A stretch of 64,000 nt of DNA from Parvibaculum sp. GTDB taxonomy: Bacteria > Pseudomonadota > Alphaproteobacteria > Parvibaculales > Parvibaculaceae. The notes beneath the pieces were generated by a model. The model saw nothing but the letters and a program-made list of their open reading frames with translations. It did no database searches and was not told the DNA's origin. The stretch is taken from NCBI GenBank assembly GCA_030645235.1, contig JAUSMV010000032.1, positions 1 through 64,000 on the forward strand, read 5' to 3'. The number at the start of each line of letters is the position of its first letter. The stretch's first letter is position 1. The translations under genes and the position numbers were made by a program. Shown in pieces: positions 1 to 7,905 of this stretch.

Positions 1-347
1 AAGCCGATCTGGTCCAGGATCAGCGCCAGCGAGCCGCTGCGCTTGCCGCCGCGCCAGCAATACACCAGCGGCTGCCATTCCCGGGGTTTGTCCAGCACGT
101 CGCGCTGAATGTGCGTGGCAATGTTCTGGGCCACCAGCGCCGCGCCCAGCTTTTTGGCCTCGAACTGGCTGATTTGTTTGTACCGGGTGCCGACGATTTT
201 GCGTTCCTCGTCATGCAGGCTGGGCCAGTTCACGGCGCCGGGCAGGTGGTCTTCGGCGTATTCGCCCTCGCTTCGGGCGTCAATGACCTCAGAAAAATTG
301 CCCAGCTGGCTGAGTGCGGCCTCAGCGGAAATGCGTTCGAGGCTCAC
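1..347 (-). CDS. mnmH: tRNA 2-selenouridine synthase, N-terminal rhodanese part (cut by window edge)
   Basis: The minus strand reads from a GTG at 347 and runs off the window at position 1, giving about 115 residues. It is a rhodanese domain: an early VIDARSEGEYAEDHLPGA segment and, near residue 95, YCWRGGKRSGSLA, whose Cys matches the catalytic cysteine of the MnmH/SelU family. MnmH converts 2-thiouridine to 2-selenouridine at the tRNA wobble position; its P-loop domain would lie outside the window. The GTG overlaps the arylesterase stop by four bases (GTGA), so the two are translationally coupled. The protein style and CTG/GCC-rich codons look betaproteobacterial rather than like the rest of the window. 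The gene lacks an ATG start, so it is easily missed. Confidence 0.85.
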   Translation of the reverse strand, partial: MSLERISAEAALSQLGNFSEVIDARSEGEYAEDHLPGAVNWPSLHDEERKIVGTRYKQISQFEAKKLGAALVAQNIATHIQRDVLDKPREWQPLVYCWRGGKRSGSLALILDQIG

Positions 348-1015
348 TTGATGAGTTTCTTCAGTTCGGGCCACACATTGGCCAGCATGCTGGCTTGTGA
401 CTGTTCGTTGGGGTGAATGCGGTCGGCCTGGAAGTTGCTGGTCGCGTCTTCTACATCGGCAATGCCTTTTAGGAAAAACGGCACCAGCGCCACCTTCTCG
501 GTCTTGGCGATCTGGGCAAAAAGACCCGCAAATTCGGCGCCATAGGCCGCGCCATAGTTGGGCGGCACCTGCATGCCGAGCAGCAGCACCTTGGCACCGG
601 CCTTTTTGGCGGCCTGCGTCATGGCAAGCAGATTGCTTTGGGTCATGCTCATGGGCAGACCGCGCAGGGCATCGTTGCCGCCCAGCTCAATCACCACCGT
701 GCTTGGCCGGTGCTGCGCCAGCAGGGCCGGCAGGCGCGAGCGCCCGCCCGAGGTGGTGTCGCCGCTGATGCTGGCGTTGACTACCTGCACGGCATTTTTC
801 TGTTTGGTGGCCAGTTGCTGTTCCAGCAACGCGACCCAGCCGGTGCCGCGCTTGAGGCCGTATTCGGCACTCAGCGAATCGCCCAGCACCAGAACGACCG
901 GGGTGCTTGGGGCCGCAGTTTTGGCGGCGGCGTTCGCGACCTGTCCGTGTGCCAGCCAGGGCGTGCCCAGCAGGGCCGCAAGCAGCAGCGCGCCGAAAGG
1001 TCTTAGCCCGCGCAT
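344..1015 (-). CDS. tesA: Arylesterase / lysophospholipase, SGNH hydrolase, exported
   Basis: About 223 residues from the ATG at 1015. A signal peptide with a Leu/Ala-rich core precedes LAHG-Q. Block I VLGDSLSAEYG carries the nucleophile Ser near residue 47, the oxyanion block ELGGNDALRG follows, and the catalytic Asp-His pair is in ADRIHPNEQ near the C-terminus. This is the TesA/arylesterase family, a periplasmic hydrolase of aryl or thioesters and lysophospholipids. In-frame starts further upstream (to 1294) would run into the divergent ABC gene and are not credible. It is divergent from the ABC exporter gene, a common arrangement in both beta- and alphaproteobacteria, and is followed with a 4-base overlap by mnmH. 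Sequence style is betaproteobacterial. Confidence 0.88.
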   Translation of the reverse strand: MRGLRPFGALLLAALLGTPWLAHGQVANAAAKTAAPSTPVVLVLGDSLSAEYGLKRGTGWVALLEQQLATKQKNAVQVVNASISGDTTSGGRSRLPALLAQHRPSTVVIELGGNDALRGLPMSMTQSNLLAMTQAAKKAGAKVLLLGMQVPPNYGAAYGAEFAGLFAQIAKTEKVALVPFFLKGIADVEDATSNFQADRIHPNEQSQASMLANVWPELKKLIK

Positions 1016-1082
1016 CCGCTTTGCAAGGCCAAGCTTGGTACATACTGACCGAGTGAGTTTCAAGTTTTCTGATAAGGCTGAC

Positions 1083-1835
1083 ATGTTTGAACCTGTGGTT
1101 TCCGTTTCTGGCGACGTTGCTGCAACGCCCGCCCTCTCTTCAATTATTTCCGTTGAGCATGTTTTCAAGTCGGTGACGGACTCAACGGGCACGTTGACCA
1201 TTTTGCGCGATATTGACTTTGCCCTGGCGCCGCGCGAAACCGCCGCCATTGTGGGCGCCTCCGGCTCGGGCAAAAGCACGCTGCTGTCCATCATCGCCGG
1301 TCTCGATACCCCTACAGAAGGTACGGTGCGGCTGGCAGGCCAGGATATTTTTGCCCTCAGTGAAGACGACCGTGCCGCCTTGCGCGCCCAGCAGGTCGGC
1401 TTTGTTTTTCAAAGCTTTCAGCTCATGGGCAACCTGACCGCGCTTGAAAACGTCATGCTGCCGCTCGAGTTGTCGGGCACCAAAAGCGCGCGGCAACTGG
1501 CCACCGAGATGCTCAAGCGCGACGGCTTGGGACAGCGGTTGGGGCATAACCCCAAGGAGCTGGCGGGCGGCGAGCAGCAGCGCGTGGCACTGGCGCGTGC
1601 CGTGGTGGGTGATCCTGAAATCCTGCTGGCGGACGAACCTACCGGCAATCTCGATCAGACAATAGGGGCTGATATTATCGAGTTGATGTTTGATCTCCAT
1701 ACCCGCAAGAACACGACCCTCCTGCTCATCACTCATGATGTGAAATTGGCCGAACGTTGTGAGCAGGTCGTGCACTTGCGTGATGGTCTTGTTGAGCGGA
1801 TTGATGTGGGTCTCGGTCAGAAAGCCAGCGCATGA
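1083..1835 (+). CDS. ABC transporter ATP-binding protein, YbbA/LolD type (possibly chimeric gene)
   Basis: 250 residues from ATG 1083. Walker A GASGSGKST sits near residue 58, the Q-loop in FVFQSFQLMGN, and Walker B is LLADEPTGNLD followed by the switch His in LLITHD. The signature reads LAGGEQQ instead of the usual LSGGEQQ. It is the ATPase partner of the FtsX-like permease that overlaps its stop by four bases (ATGA), together resembling E. coli YbbA/YbbP, a predicted exporter beside an esterase gene. An upstream in-frame extension to 558 is a shadow of the arylesterase. Residues up to about the signature look Comamonadaceae-like, while the last third (from about base 1600) looks alphaproteobacterial with CTT/CTC leucine codons. 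The gene may therefore be a hybrid. Confidence 0.88.
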   Translation: MFEPVVSVSGDVAATPALSSIISVEHVFKSVTDSTGTLTILRDIDFALAPRETAAIVGASGSGKSTLLSIIAGLDTPTEGTVRLAGQDIFALSEDDRAALRAQQVGFVFQSFQLMGNLTALENVMLPLELSGTKSARQLATEMLKRDGLGQRLGHNPKELAGGEQQRVALARAVVGDPEILLADEPTGNLDQTIGADIIELMFDLHTRKNTTLLLITHDVKLAERCEQVVHLRDGLVERIDVGLGQKASA

Positions 1836-4366
1836 GTGAGGCGTCGCTTGGTCTTGCTGTCCGTCTTGCGCGCCGCGAATTGCGCGGCGGCATTAAGGGA
1901 TTTCGCATTTTTCTAGCCTGCCTTGCGCTTGGAGTTGCCGCCATTGCCGGTGTCGGCTCGGTGTCGAGCGCCCTGACGCGTGGGCTGTCGGAACGCGGAC
2001 AAGATATTCTGGGCGGCGATCTCGACGTGCGGCTGTTGCAACGCGAAGCTAATGTCGCTGAAACTGCTGCCTTTGCGCGTGATAAAGGCGACGTCAGCCG
2101 CACCATTGAAATGCGCGCCATGGCGCGAACCGAGGCGACGCAAAGTCTTGTTGAGTTGAAATCGGTTGATCAGGCCTATCCGCTTTATGGTGTCATGAAA
2201 CTTGCGCCCGCAATGCCCACTGCCGACGCACTGGCGGCCAAAGACGGGGTCTATGGCGCTGTCGCCGAGCCCAATCTCATTGCGCGTTTGGGGCTTAAGA
2301 TCGGTGATCGTTTCAAAGTCGGTTCAGGTACATTCGAGCTCCGTGCCGAGATCGTCTCCGAGCCGGATCGCATCGGTGATGGTTTTGCGCTCGGTCCTCG
2401 TGTGATGATTGCTGCAGCCGCCTTGCCCGAAACGCAACTTTTGCAGCCTGGTAGCCTTGCGTCTTTCCATTACCGCATCAAACGCCCTGAAGCAGCGCGT
2501 GATTCCGCTGGGATCAAATCCTTCACAGAGAGCCTTCAGTCAGAATTCCCAGATGCGGGCTGGCGTATACAAGATCGTTCCGATAGTGCGCCGGGCTTGC
2601 GTCGTTTTGTTGAACGGGTCGCCCTGTTCCTCAGTTTTGTCGGCCTCACGGCCTTGGTCGTCGGCGGCGTCGGCGTGGCGAATGCCGTCAAATCTTATCT
2701 CGATCAAAAGCGCGACGTGATTGCGATCTTTAAATCGCTCGGTGCATCAGGCGCTTTGATCTTCCGGCTCTATCTTGTGCAGGTGATGGCGCTCGCGCTT
2801 TGCGGTATTACTTTGGGTCTCATGGTTGGCGCGGCCGTGCCGTTTCTGGTGCAGACATTTGCAGGCCATCTCATTCCGGTGCCAGCGGCGTTAGGTCTTT
2901 ATGCAGGTCCGCTGGTGCTTGCTGGCGCCTACGGTGTGCTCACTGCGCTTGCCTTTGCCATCTGGCCGCTGGGTCGGGCGCGTGACGTGCCGCCTACTGC
3001 GCTCTTTCGTGATATTATTGCGCCTGATCGTGCTTGGCCGCGTTGGTATTATGTGGCGGCAACTGTCTCGGCGCTTTTGATACTGGCGGCATTGGCGATT
3101 TTCACCGCTGAGCGCCCTACTTTTGCCTTGTGGTTTGTTGCGGGCGCATCCGCTGTTTTTCTCGTGTTGCGTGCGGCGGGCGCCGCCATCATGCAAATTG
3201 CTGAACGGATCACTGTGCGCTCTGCCGAATTGCGGCTTGCCCTTGCTAATCTTTACAGGCCGGGCGCGGCAACACCGGCCGTTATGTTATCATTGGGGTT
3301 GGGTCTCACGCTTCTCACCACTGTCTCGCTGGTTGACGGCAATTTGCGCTCTGAGATTGCCAAGGATCTGCCAGGCCGTGCGCCGTCCTTCTTCTTTGTC
3401 GATATTCAGCCCGATCAGATGGAGGCTTTTTCAAATTACGTGCAAGCAGCACCTGACGTGACAAAATTTGAGCGCGTGCCCATGCTCCGTGGGCGGATTG
3501 TGTCGGTGAACGGTGTGCCGTCCGAAGAAGTCAAACCCGCTGCCAATGCCGCTTGGGCTTTACAAGGTGACCGCGGCATTACTTATGCCAAGGTTGCGCC
3601 TGATAGTGCCAAGCTCGTGCAGGGCACGTGGTGGCCGGAAGATTATAAGGGCGAGCAGCTCGTCTCTTTTGACGAGGAACTCGCTAAAGGTTTGGGCTTG
3701 AAGCTCGGTGACACGATCACGGTCAATGTCTTGGGCCGTGAGCTCACCGCGAAGATTGCCAATACGCGCGCGGTTGATTGGCAGAGTATGGGGATTAATT
3801 TCATCATGATTTTTTCGCCGGGTGTCTTGGAGGGCGCGCCGCATAGTGCGCTTGCCACCGTCACCATGGAGACACGGGGAGAAGCAAATTTAGAGCGGGG
3901 ATTGGCGTCGGCCTTTCCGAATGTCACTTCAGTGCGCGTGAAGCTCGCTCTCGAACAGATATCTCTCGTTCTCTCGCAGTTTTCGCTTGCTGTGCGCTCG
4001 ACCGGCATTGTGACGCTTTTGTCCGGCGTGCTTGTTCTTGCCGGTGCGATGGCGGCGGGTTTTCGGGCAAGATTGCGGGACAGTGTGATCCTGAAGGTGC
4101 TCGGTGCCACCCGTATGAGGATTTTGGGCATCTATATGCGGGAGTATCTCGTGCTGGGACTCGCAACTGCTCTCATTGCGGCGGCGGCAGGTACTGTTGC
4201 AGCTTATGCGATTGTCGTTCAGATGATGCAGATGCCATGGCATTTTTTGCCCGTGACACTGCTCACAACCATCATCGTTGCGACGATTGCCACCATTGCC
4301 ATGGGATTGGCTGGGACATATGGGGCTTTGTCTGCGCCAGCTGCGCGCGGGTTGCGCGGGCAATAG
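1832..4366 (+). CDS. FtsX-like ABC transporter permease, YbbP type
   Basis: 844 residues, membrane permease. A first transmembrane helix follows the N-terminus, then a large periplasmic domain (about residues 50-255), three helices starting near FVERVALFLSFVGLTALVVG, a central pair of helices, a second periplasmic domain (about 480-680), and a C-terminal helical bundle. This duplicated MacB/FtsX architecture is typical of YbbP and of about 840-residue permeases. ATG 1832 overlaps the ATPase stop (ATGA), so the two are made together. Substrate is unknown; the family is suggested to move or extract envelope lipids or ligands, but that is inference. No clear terminator follows. Confidence 0.88.
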   Translation: MSEASLGLAVRLARRELRGGIKGFRIFLACLALGVAAIAGVGSVSSALTRGLSERGQDILGGDLDVRLLQREANVAETAAFARDKGDVSRTIEMRAMARTEATQSLVELKSVDQAYPLYGVMKLAPAMPTADALAAKDGVYGAVAEPNLIARLGLKIGDRFKVGSGTFELRAEIVSEPDRIGDGFALGPRVMIAAAALPETQLLQPGSLASFHYRIKRPEAARDSAGIKSFTESLQSEFPDAGWRIQDRSDSAPGLRRFVERVALFLSFVGLTALVVGGVGVANAVKSYLDQKRDVIAIFKSLGASGALIFRLYLVQVMALALCGITLGLMVGAAVPFLVQTFAGHLIPVPAALGLYAGPLVLAGAYGVLTALAFAIWPLGRARDVPPTALFRDIIAPDRAWPRWYYVAATVSALLILAALAIFTAERPTFALWFVAGASAVFLVLRAAGAAIMQIAERITVRSAELRLALANLYRPGAATPAVMLSLGLGLTLLTTVSLVDGNLRSEIAKDLPGRAPSFFFVDIQPDQMEAFSNYVQAAPDVTKFERVPMLRGRIVSVNGVPSEEVKPAANAAWALQGDRGITYAKVAPDSAKLVQGTWWPEDYKGEQLVSFDEELAKGLGLKLGDTITVNVLGRELTAKIANTRAVDWQSMGINFIMIFSPGVLEGAPHSALATVTMETRGEANLERGLASAFPNVTSVRVKLALEQISLVLSQFSLAVRSTGIVTLLSGVLVLAGAMAAGFRARLRDSVILKVLGATRMRILGIYMREYLVLGLATALIAAAAGTVAAYAIVVQMMQMPWHFLPVTLLTTIIVATIATIAMGLAGTYGALSAPAARGLRGQ

Positions 4367-4493
4367 GGTCAAATCTTTGGTTTTGTTACGATTTCGTCAC
4401 TTTGCCAGACGTGAGAGGGTGATTGTTTCACCTTGAATTTCAGGGGATTACCCCCGATATTGATTGGACGCACTATCAGGAGGGTGCATAAAA

Positions 4494-5252
4494 ATGGCCA
4501 ATTATGACCAGAACCGCATGCAGTCCGGCGCGACCGTAACGCGTGGCGACGCCGCCATCGATATGGGTCTGCGCAGCTATATGCTCAGTGTTTACAACTA
4601 CATGGCCGCTGGCCTCGCCATTACCGGCGTTGTCGCCTATGTGGCTTTTTCGATGGCCGTGACGCAGGCCGCTGACGGCAGCCTCGCTCTCACATCCTTG
4701 GGTGAAACGCTTTATCGCAGCCCGTTGAAGTGGGTTGTTATGCTCGCGCCGTTGGGTCTCGTGTTTTTCCTGAGCGCGCGGATTGCGTCGATGTCCGTAT
4801 CTGCCGCCCAGATTTCCTTTTGGACTTTTGCCGGTCTCATGGGCTTGTCGCTTTCGAGCATTTTCCTCATCTATACGGGCGGCTCGATCACGCAGGTCTT
4901 CTTCGTGACTGCGATCGCTTTTGGTGGCTTAAGTCTCTATGGCTACACGACAAAACGTGATCTGACCGCGATGGGTTCGTTCCTCATCATGGGTGTGATC
5001 GGTCTCATTGTGGCTTCGCTCGTCAACATTTTCCTCCAGAGCTCGGCGTTGCAGTTTGCAGTTTCCGCGCTTGGCGTACTGATTTTCGCAGGCCTCACGG
5101 CTTACGACACGCAGAAGATCAAGGAGATGTATTACGCGGGTGATGAAACATCGACCACGTCCAAGAAGGCGATTATGGGCGCCCTGTCGCTCTATCTCGA
5201 CTTCATCAACATGTTCATGTTCCTGCTGCAGCTTTTCGGCAATCGCCGCTAA
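4494..5252 (+). CDS. Bax inhibitor-1 / YccA family membrane protein
   Basis: 252 residues, seven hydrophobic segments, with the family pattern LGVLIFAGLTAYDTQ near the C-terminus and an aromatic-rich last helix. Members are TMBIM/BI-1 proteins; E. coli YccA modulates the FtsH protease and BsYetJ is a pH-dependent calcium leak, so either role is possible here. An in-frame ATG at 4464 exists, but an AGGAGGG at 4478-4484 sits at proper distance from ATG 4494, which I take as the start. It stands alone between the YbbP gene and a good terminator. Confidence 0.9.
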   Translation: MANYDQNRMQSGATVTRGDAAIDMGLRSYMLSVYNYMAAGLAITGVVAYVAFSMAVTQAADGSLALTSLGETLYRSPLKWVVMLAPLGLVFFLSARIASMSVSAAQISFWTFAGLMGLSLSSIFLIYTGGSITQVFFVTAIAFGGLSLYGYTTKRDLTAMGSFLIMGVIGLIVASLVNIFLQSSALQFAVSALGVLIFAGLTAYDTQKIKEMYYAGDETSTTSKKAIMGALSLYLDFINMFMFLLQLFGNRR

Positions 5253-5280
5253 GGCTCACGGGATCACCCAAATGATTAGA

Positions 5281-5308
5281 GCCCCGATGGAAACATCGGG
5301 GCTTTTCT
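5281..5308 (+). terminator. Rho-independent terminator after the YccA-like gene
   Basis: A GCCCCGATG / CATCGGGGC hairpin with a GAAA loop (5281-5302) is followed by TTTTCTT. It ends the YccA-like transcript just before the convergent DUF2794 gene. Confidence 0.9.
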
Positions 5309-5314
5309 TATGTT

Positions 5315-5686
5315 TCATGCGTCAATAAGGCGGAGCGTGCGCTTTTCAAATACCTTCAAAACCTGCGCGAGATCGTGCCCGCGTTTCATCACCAGACCTG
5401 ACGCCGCGATGACGCTGAACGCTCCCTGACGGCGGGCGAGCTTGGGGCGTTTTTCGATGCGGAAGAGGGGCTGTTCGCTTGCGCGCCTGTGGATTGCGAA
5501 GATCGCGACCTCACGCGTTGAGCCGATCGCATAATCGCGCCATTCGCCTTCAACGACCTTGCGGCCATAGAGCGACAGGATCGCCTCGAATTCAGAGCGG
5601 GTGAAGAAAATGTCGGGTTCGCGCGGTGTGGGTGCGCCGGGGAGGAGACTTATGGTGGATTGGCCGGTGTCGTGACTATCTGACAT
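5315..5686 (-). CDS. DUF2794 family protein
   Basis: 123 residues. The core FFTRSEFEAILSLYGRKV followed by EWRDYAI and the IEKRPKL block are what I recall of DUF2794, a small cytosolic family restricted largely to Alphaproteobacteria with no established function. There is no signal peptide or membrane segment. It is convergent with the YccA-like gene and transcribed away from the candidate RNA at 5.8-6.0 kb. Function is unknown. Confidence 0.8.
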   Translation of the reverse strand: MSDSHDTGQSTISLLPGAPTPREPDIFFTRSEFEAILSLYGRKVVEGEWRDYAIGSTREVAIFAIHRRASEQPLFRIEKRPKLARRQGAFSVIAASGLVMKRGHDLAQVLKVFEKRTLRLIDA

Positions 5687-5725
5687 GGCGCTCTGCGTCC
5701 TTCAATTGGCCTAATAACCCGCCAA

Positions 5726-5754
5726 TTGTCTCACCTTTTTGTGAGGTTTACGAA
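5726..5754 (+). promoter_or_regulatory. Candidate sigma-70-type promoter for the 5.8-6.0 kb RNA
   Basis: TTGTCT (5726-5731) and TACGAA (5749-5754) are spaced by 17 bases, upstream of a stretch that has no open reading frame but ends in a strong terminator. Predicted start is near 5761. Both boxes are imperfect, so this is only suggestive. Confidence 0.3.
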
Positions 5755-5760
5755 TTTTTC

Positions 5761-5990
5761 GGGATCACAAAAATGCCTTTTTTCAGCCCTTGGGTGAACA
5801 CATAGGACCTCCATATTTTGATCGTTGCCTCACGGCCCGATCCTCTTGACCTTCCGGTTTATCAGCCCCCCAGCCCCACCGGATCGACATATGAGGATCG
5901 GGCCACCCCCTACCGCCTCCTCTTGAGGCAACACCCTCCAAGACTGCCAAAATGGATCGCCGCATGTTCCCCCCATGCGGCGATTTTTTT
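5761..5990 (+). ncRNA. Candidate structured small RNA with C-rich loops
   Basis: No plausible protein is encoded here. A 9-bp helix (5824-5832 with 5924-5932) encloses a perfect 12-bp helix (5834-5845 with 5893-5904), which encloses a 5-bp CCGGT/ACCGG helix. The strand ends with an 11-bp terminator hairpin (5956-5966 with 5974-5984) and seven T. Unpaired stretches are strongly C-rich, with CCTCC at 5808, 5916 and 5935 and a TTCCCCC terminator loop. Such loops can pair with Shine-Dalgarno sequences, as in known C-rich riboregulators. It does not match the SRP RNA, tmRNA or RNase P motifs I know; a divergent 6S-like RNA is an alternative. The 5' end is a guess. Confidence 0.5.
5956..5990 (+). 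terminator. Strong rho-independent terminator of the candidate RNA
   Basis: ATCGCCGCATG pairs perfectly with CATGCGGCGAT around a TTCCCCC loop and is followed by a T run to 5990. The T run on the plus strand fixes the direction of the transcript. No coding gene immediately precedes it. Confidence 0.88.
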
Positions 5991-6164
5991 ATGCTCGAGG
6001 GTCAAAAGAGCATGAAACATCTTTCACTTGAGGACCGGTGTCTCCTGCCTTACACATCAAACAAAGACTAATCGGGGTAAGTTTGTTCGCGTGTATCGCG
6101 GCAGACGGGGAGAAGAACCATCACTGACATGTCAGCAAAGCCTGCGGGCTCCAGGAGTGCCGCA

Positions 6165-7169
6165 ATGAGTGAACCTATGATCGTCATAGACGGACTCACC
6201 AAACGCTTTGGACCTTTCACGGCGGTTGATGCGATCAGCTTTACGGTCGCGCGCGGTGAGGTTTTGGGCTTTCTCGGACCTAATGGCGCTGGGAAATCCA
6301 CGACCATGAAAATGGTCACCGGGTTCCTCTCGCCGAGCGAAGGTCGTGCAAGCGTTTGCGGGCATGATGTTGTGTCCGACACGCTAGCCGCGCAGCGTAC
6401 CATTGGCTATCTGCCAGAAGGCGCACCCGCTTACGGTGATATGACACCGCGTGCTTTCCTGCAATTCATCGCCCGCGTGCGCGCGCTGAAAGGCGCTGCT
6501 GCCGATCACGCGATTGCCGAAGCGGTCGCCGCCACTGAACTGCAAGGTGTACTTGATCAGCCGATTGATACGCTGTCCAAAGGGTTTCGCCGTCGTGTGG
6601 GTCTTGCGCAAGCTATCCTGCATAACCCGCCTGTTCTCATTATGGACGAGCCGACGGATGGGCTCGATCCCAATCAAAAGTTTGAAGTCCGAAAACTTAT
6701 TAAACGCATGTCAGCTGACAAGGCGATCATCATATCGACGCATATTCTTGAAGAAGTTGATGCCATCTGCTCGCGTGCGCTCATTATTGATCGCGGTCGT
6801 GTGGTGGCAGATGGTACGCCTGCCGAGCTAATTTCGCGTTCGCGCTATCATAATGCGGTGACGCTCACGGTTGAAGGGCAGCTTACTGTACAATCAGCTG
6901 AAATGCTTAAGGCTTTGCCAGGTGTTGTCAGCATGGATGTGACTGCTCGCGGACAAGAAACGGTTTTGACGCTCTTTACGGCACGCGCAACAGCAAGTGC
7001 CGCCGTCGCGGGTGATATCACATTGGTTGATGCGGTTGCGCGTGTGGCGCGTGAACAAGGTTGGATCGTGCGCGCTCTTTATGGTGAACCCGGTCGCCTT
7101 GATGAAGTGTTCCGTGCACTCACGCGATCAGATATTGACGCTACATTTAACGCAAAGAACGTCGCATGA
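6165..7169 (+). CDS. ABC transporter ATP-binding protein, GldA-like
   Basis: 334 residues. Walker A GPNGAGKST near residue 39, signature LSKGFRRRVGLAQ, Walker B VLIMDEPTDGLDP, switch His in IISTHILEEV, then a C-terminal extension of about 110 residues as in ABC-2 exporters (DrrA/NatA/GldA). ATG 6165 is chosen because an AGGAG lies seven bases upstream; an in-frame ATG at 6129 lacks a good site. It is the first gene of a tightly overlapped four-gene operon with a GldF-like permease, a GldG-like protein and a DUF4340 protein. Substrate is unknown. In Bacteroidetes the related GldAFG is needed for gliding, but no other gliding genes are seen here. Confidence 0.9.
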   Translation: MSEPMIVIDGLTKRFGPFTAVDAISFTVARGEVLGFLGPNGAGKSTTMKMVTGFLSPSEGRASVCGHDVVSDTLAAQRTIGYLPEGAPAYGDMTPRAFLQFIARVRALKGAAADHAIAEAVAATELQGVLDQPIDTLSKGFRRRVGLAQAILHNPPVLIMDEPTDGLDPNQKFEVRKLIKRMSADKAIIISTHILEEVDAICSRALIIDRGRVVADGTPAELISRSRYHNAVTLTVEGQLTVQSAEMLKALPGVVSMDVTARGQETVLTLFTARATASAAVAGDITLVDAVARVAREQGWIVRALYGEPGRLDEVFRALTRSDIDATFNAKNVA

Positions 7170-7900
7170 GAGAATTGTCAGCAATATTCCGCCGCGAATT
7201 AAGCGGCTATTTCGCGACGCCGCTCGCTTTCATTTTTATCGTTGTGTTTTTGTTCACGATGGGTGCGTTCACTTTTTATATGGGGGGCTATTTCGAAAGT
7301 GGTTCTGCAGATCTTGCGATCTTCTTCAACTTTCACCCTTGGCTTTATCTCTTTTTGATTCCCGCTATCTCTATGCGCCTTTGGGCCGAAGAGCGTCGCA
7401 CCGGTTCGATTGAACTGCTTTTGTCGCTGCCCGTCCCGCTCTGGGCCGCTGTGCTTGGCAAATTTCTTGCTGCCTGGGTCTTTTCAGGCCTTGCGCTCGC
7501 ACTCACCTTTCCGATGTGGATCACGGTCAATTACCTTGGCGACCCTGACAATGGTGTGATCCTTGCCGGTTATGTCGGTAGTTTCTTTTTGGCAGGCGGT
7601 TATCTCGCCATCGGCTCGTGCCTGTCGGCAACAACCAAAAATCAGGTCATCGCGTTTGTTGTCAGTGTTGTTGTATGCTTTCTTTTCACTGTGTCGGGTT
7701 TGCCACTGGTCATCGACTTTTTTTCCAGCTGGGCACCGCAACAGGTGCTGAACACGATTGCATCCTTCTCGTTCCTCACGCATTTCACGGCGATCACGCA
7801 GGGTGTTATTGACCTGCGCGACATTATCTATTTTGGATCGCTGATAACCGTCTGGCTTGTAGCCTGCGGCCTTGTCGTCGATATGAAAAAGGCAGGGTGA
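7166..7900 (+). CDS. ABC-2 type permease, GldF-like
   Basis: 244 residues with six hydrophobic segments. The start FRRELSGYFATPLAFIFIVV is the typical N-terminus of the GldF/NosY-like ABC-2 permease family, and the RLWAEERRTGSIELLLSLPV stretch after the second helix is the conserved cytoplasmic elbow. ATG 7166 overlaps the ATPase stop (ATGA). It should form the membrane channel with the ATPase encoded upstream. Confidence 0.88.
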   Translation: MRELSAIFRRELSGYFATPLAFIFIVVFLFTMGAFTFYMGGYFESGSADLAIFFNFHPWLYLFLIPAISMRLWAEERRTGSIELLLSLPVPLWAAVLGKFLAAWVFSGLALALTFPMWITVNYLGDPDNGVILAGYVGSFFLAGGYLAIGSCLSATTKNQVIAFVVSVVVCFLFTVSGLPLVIDFFSSWAPQQVLNTIASFSFLTHFTAITQGVIDLRDIIYFGSLITVWLVACGLVVDMKKAG

Positions 7901-7905
7901 TTATC

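Noticed and set aside
5783-6015. Short frames on both strands within the candidate RNA
   Set aside because: Pro/Arg-rich translations of C-rich loops; the hairpin structure and terminator explain the region better.
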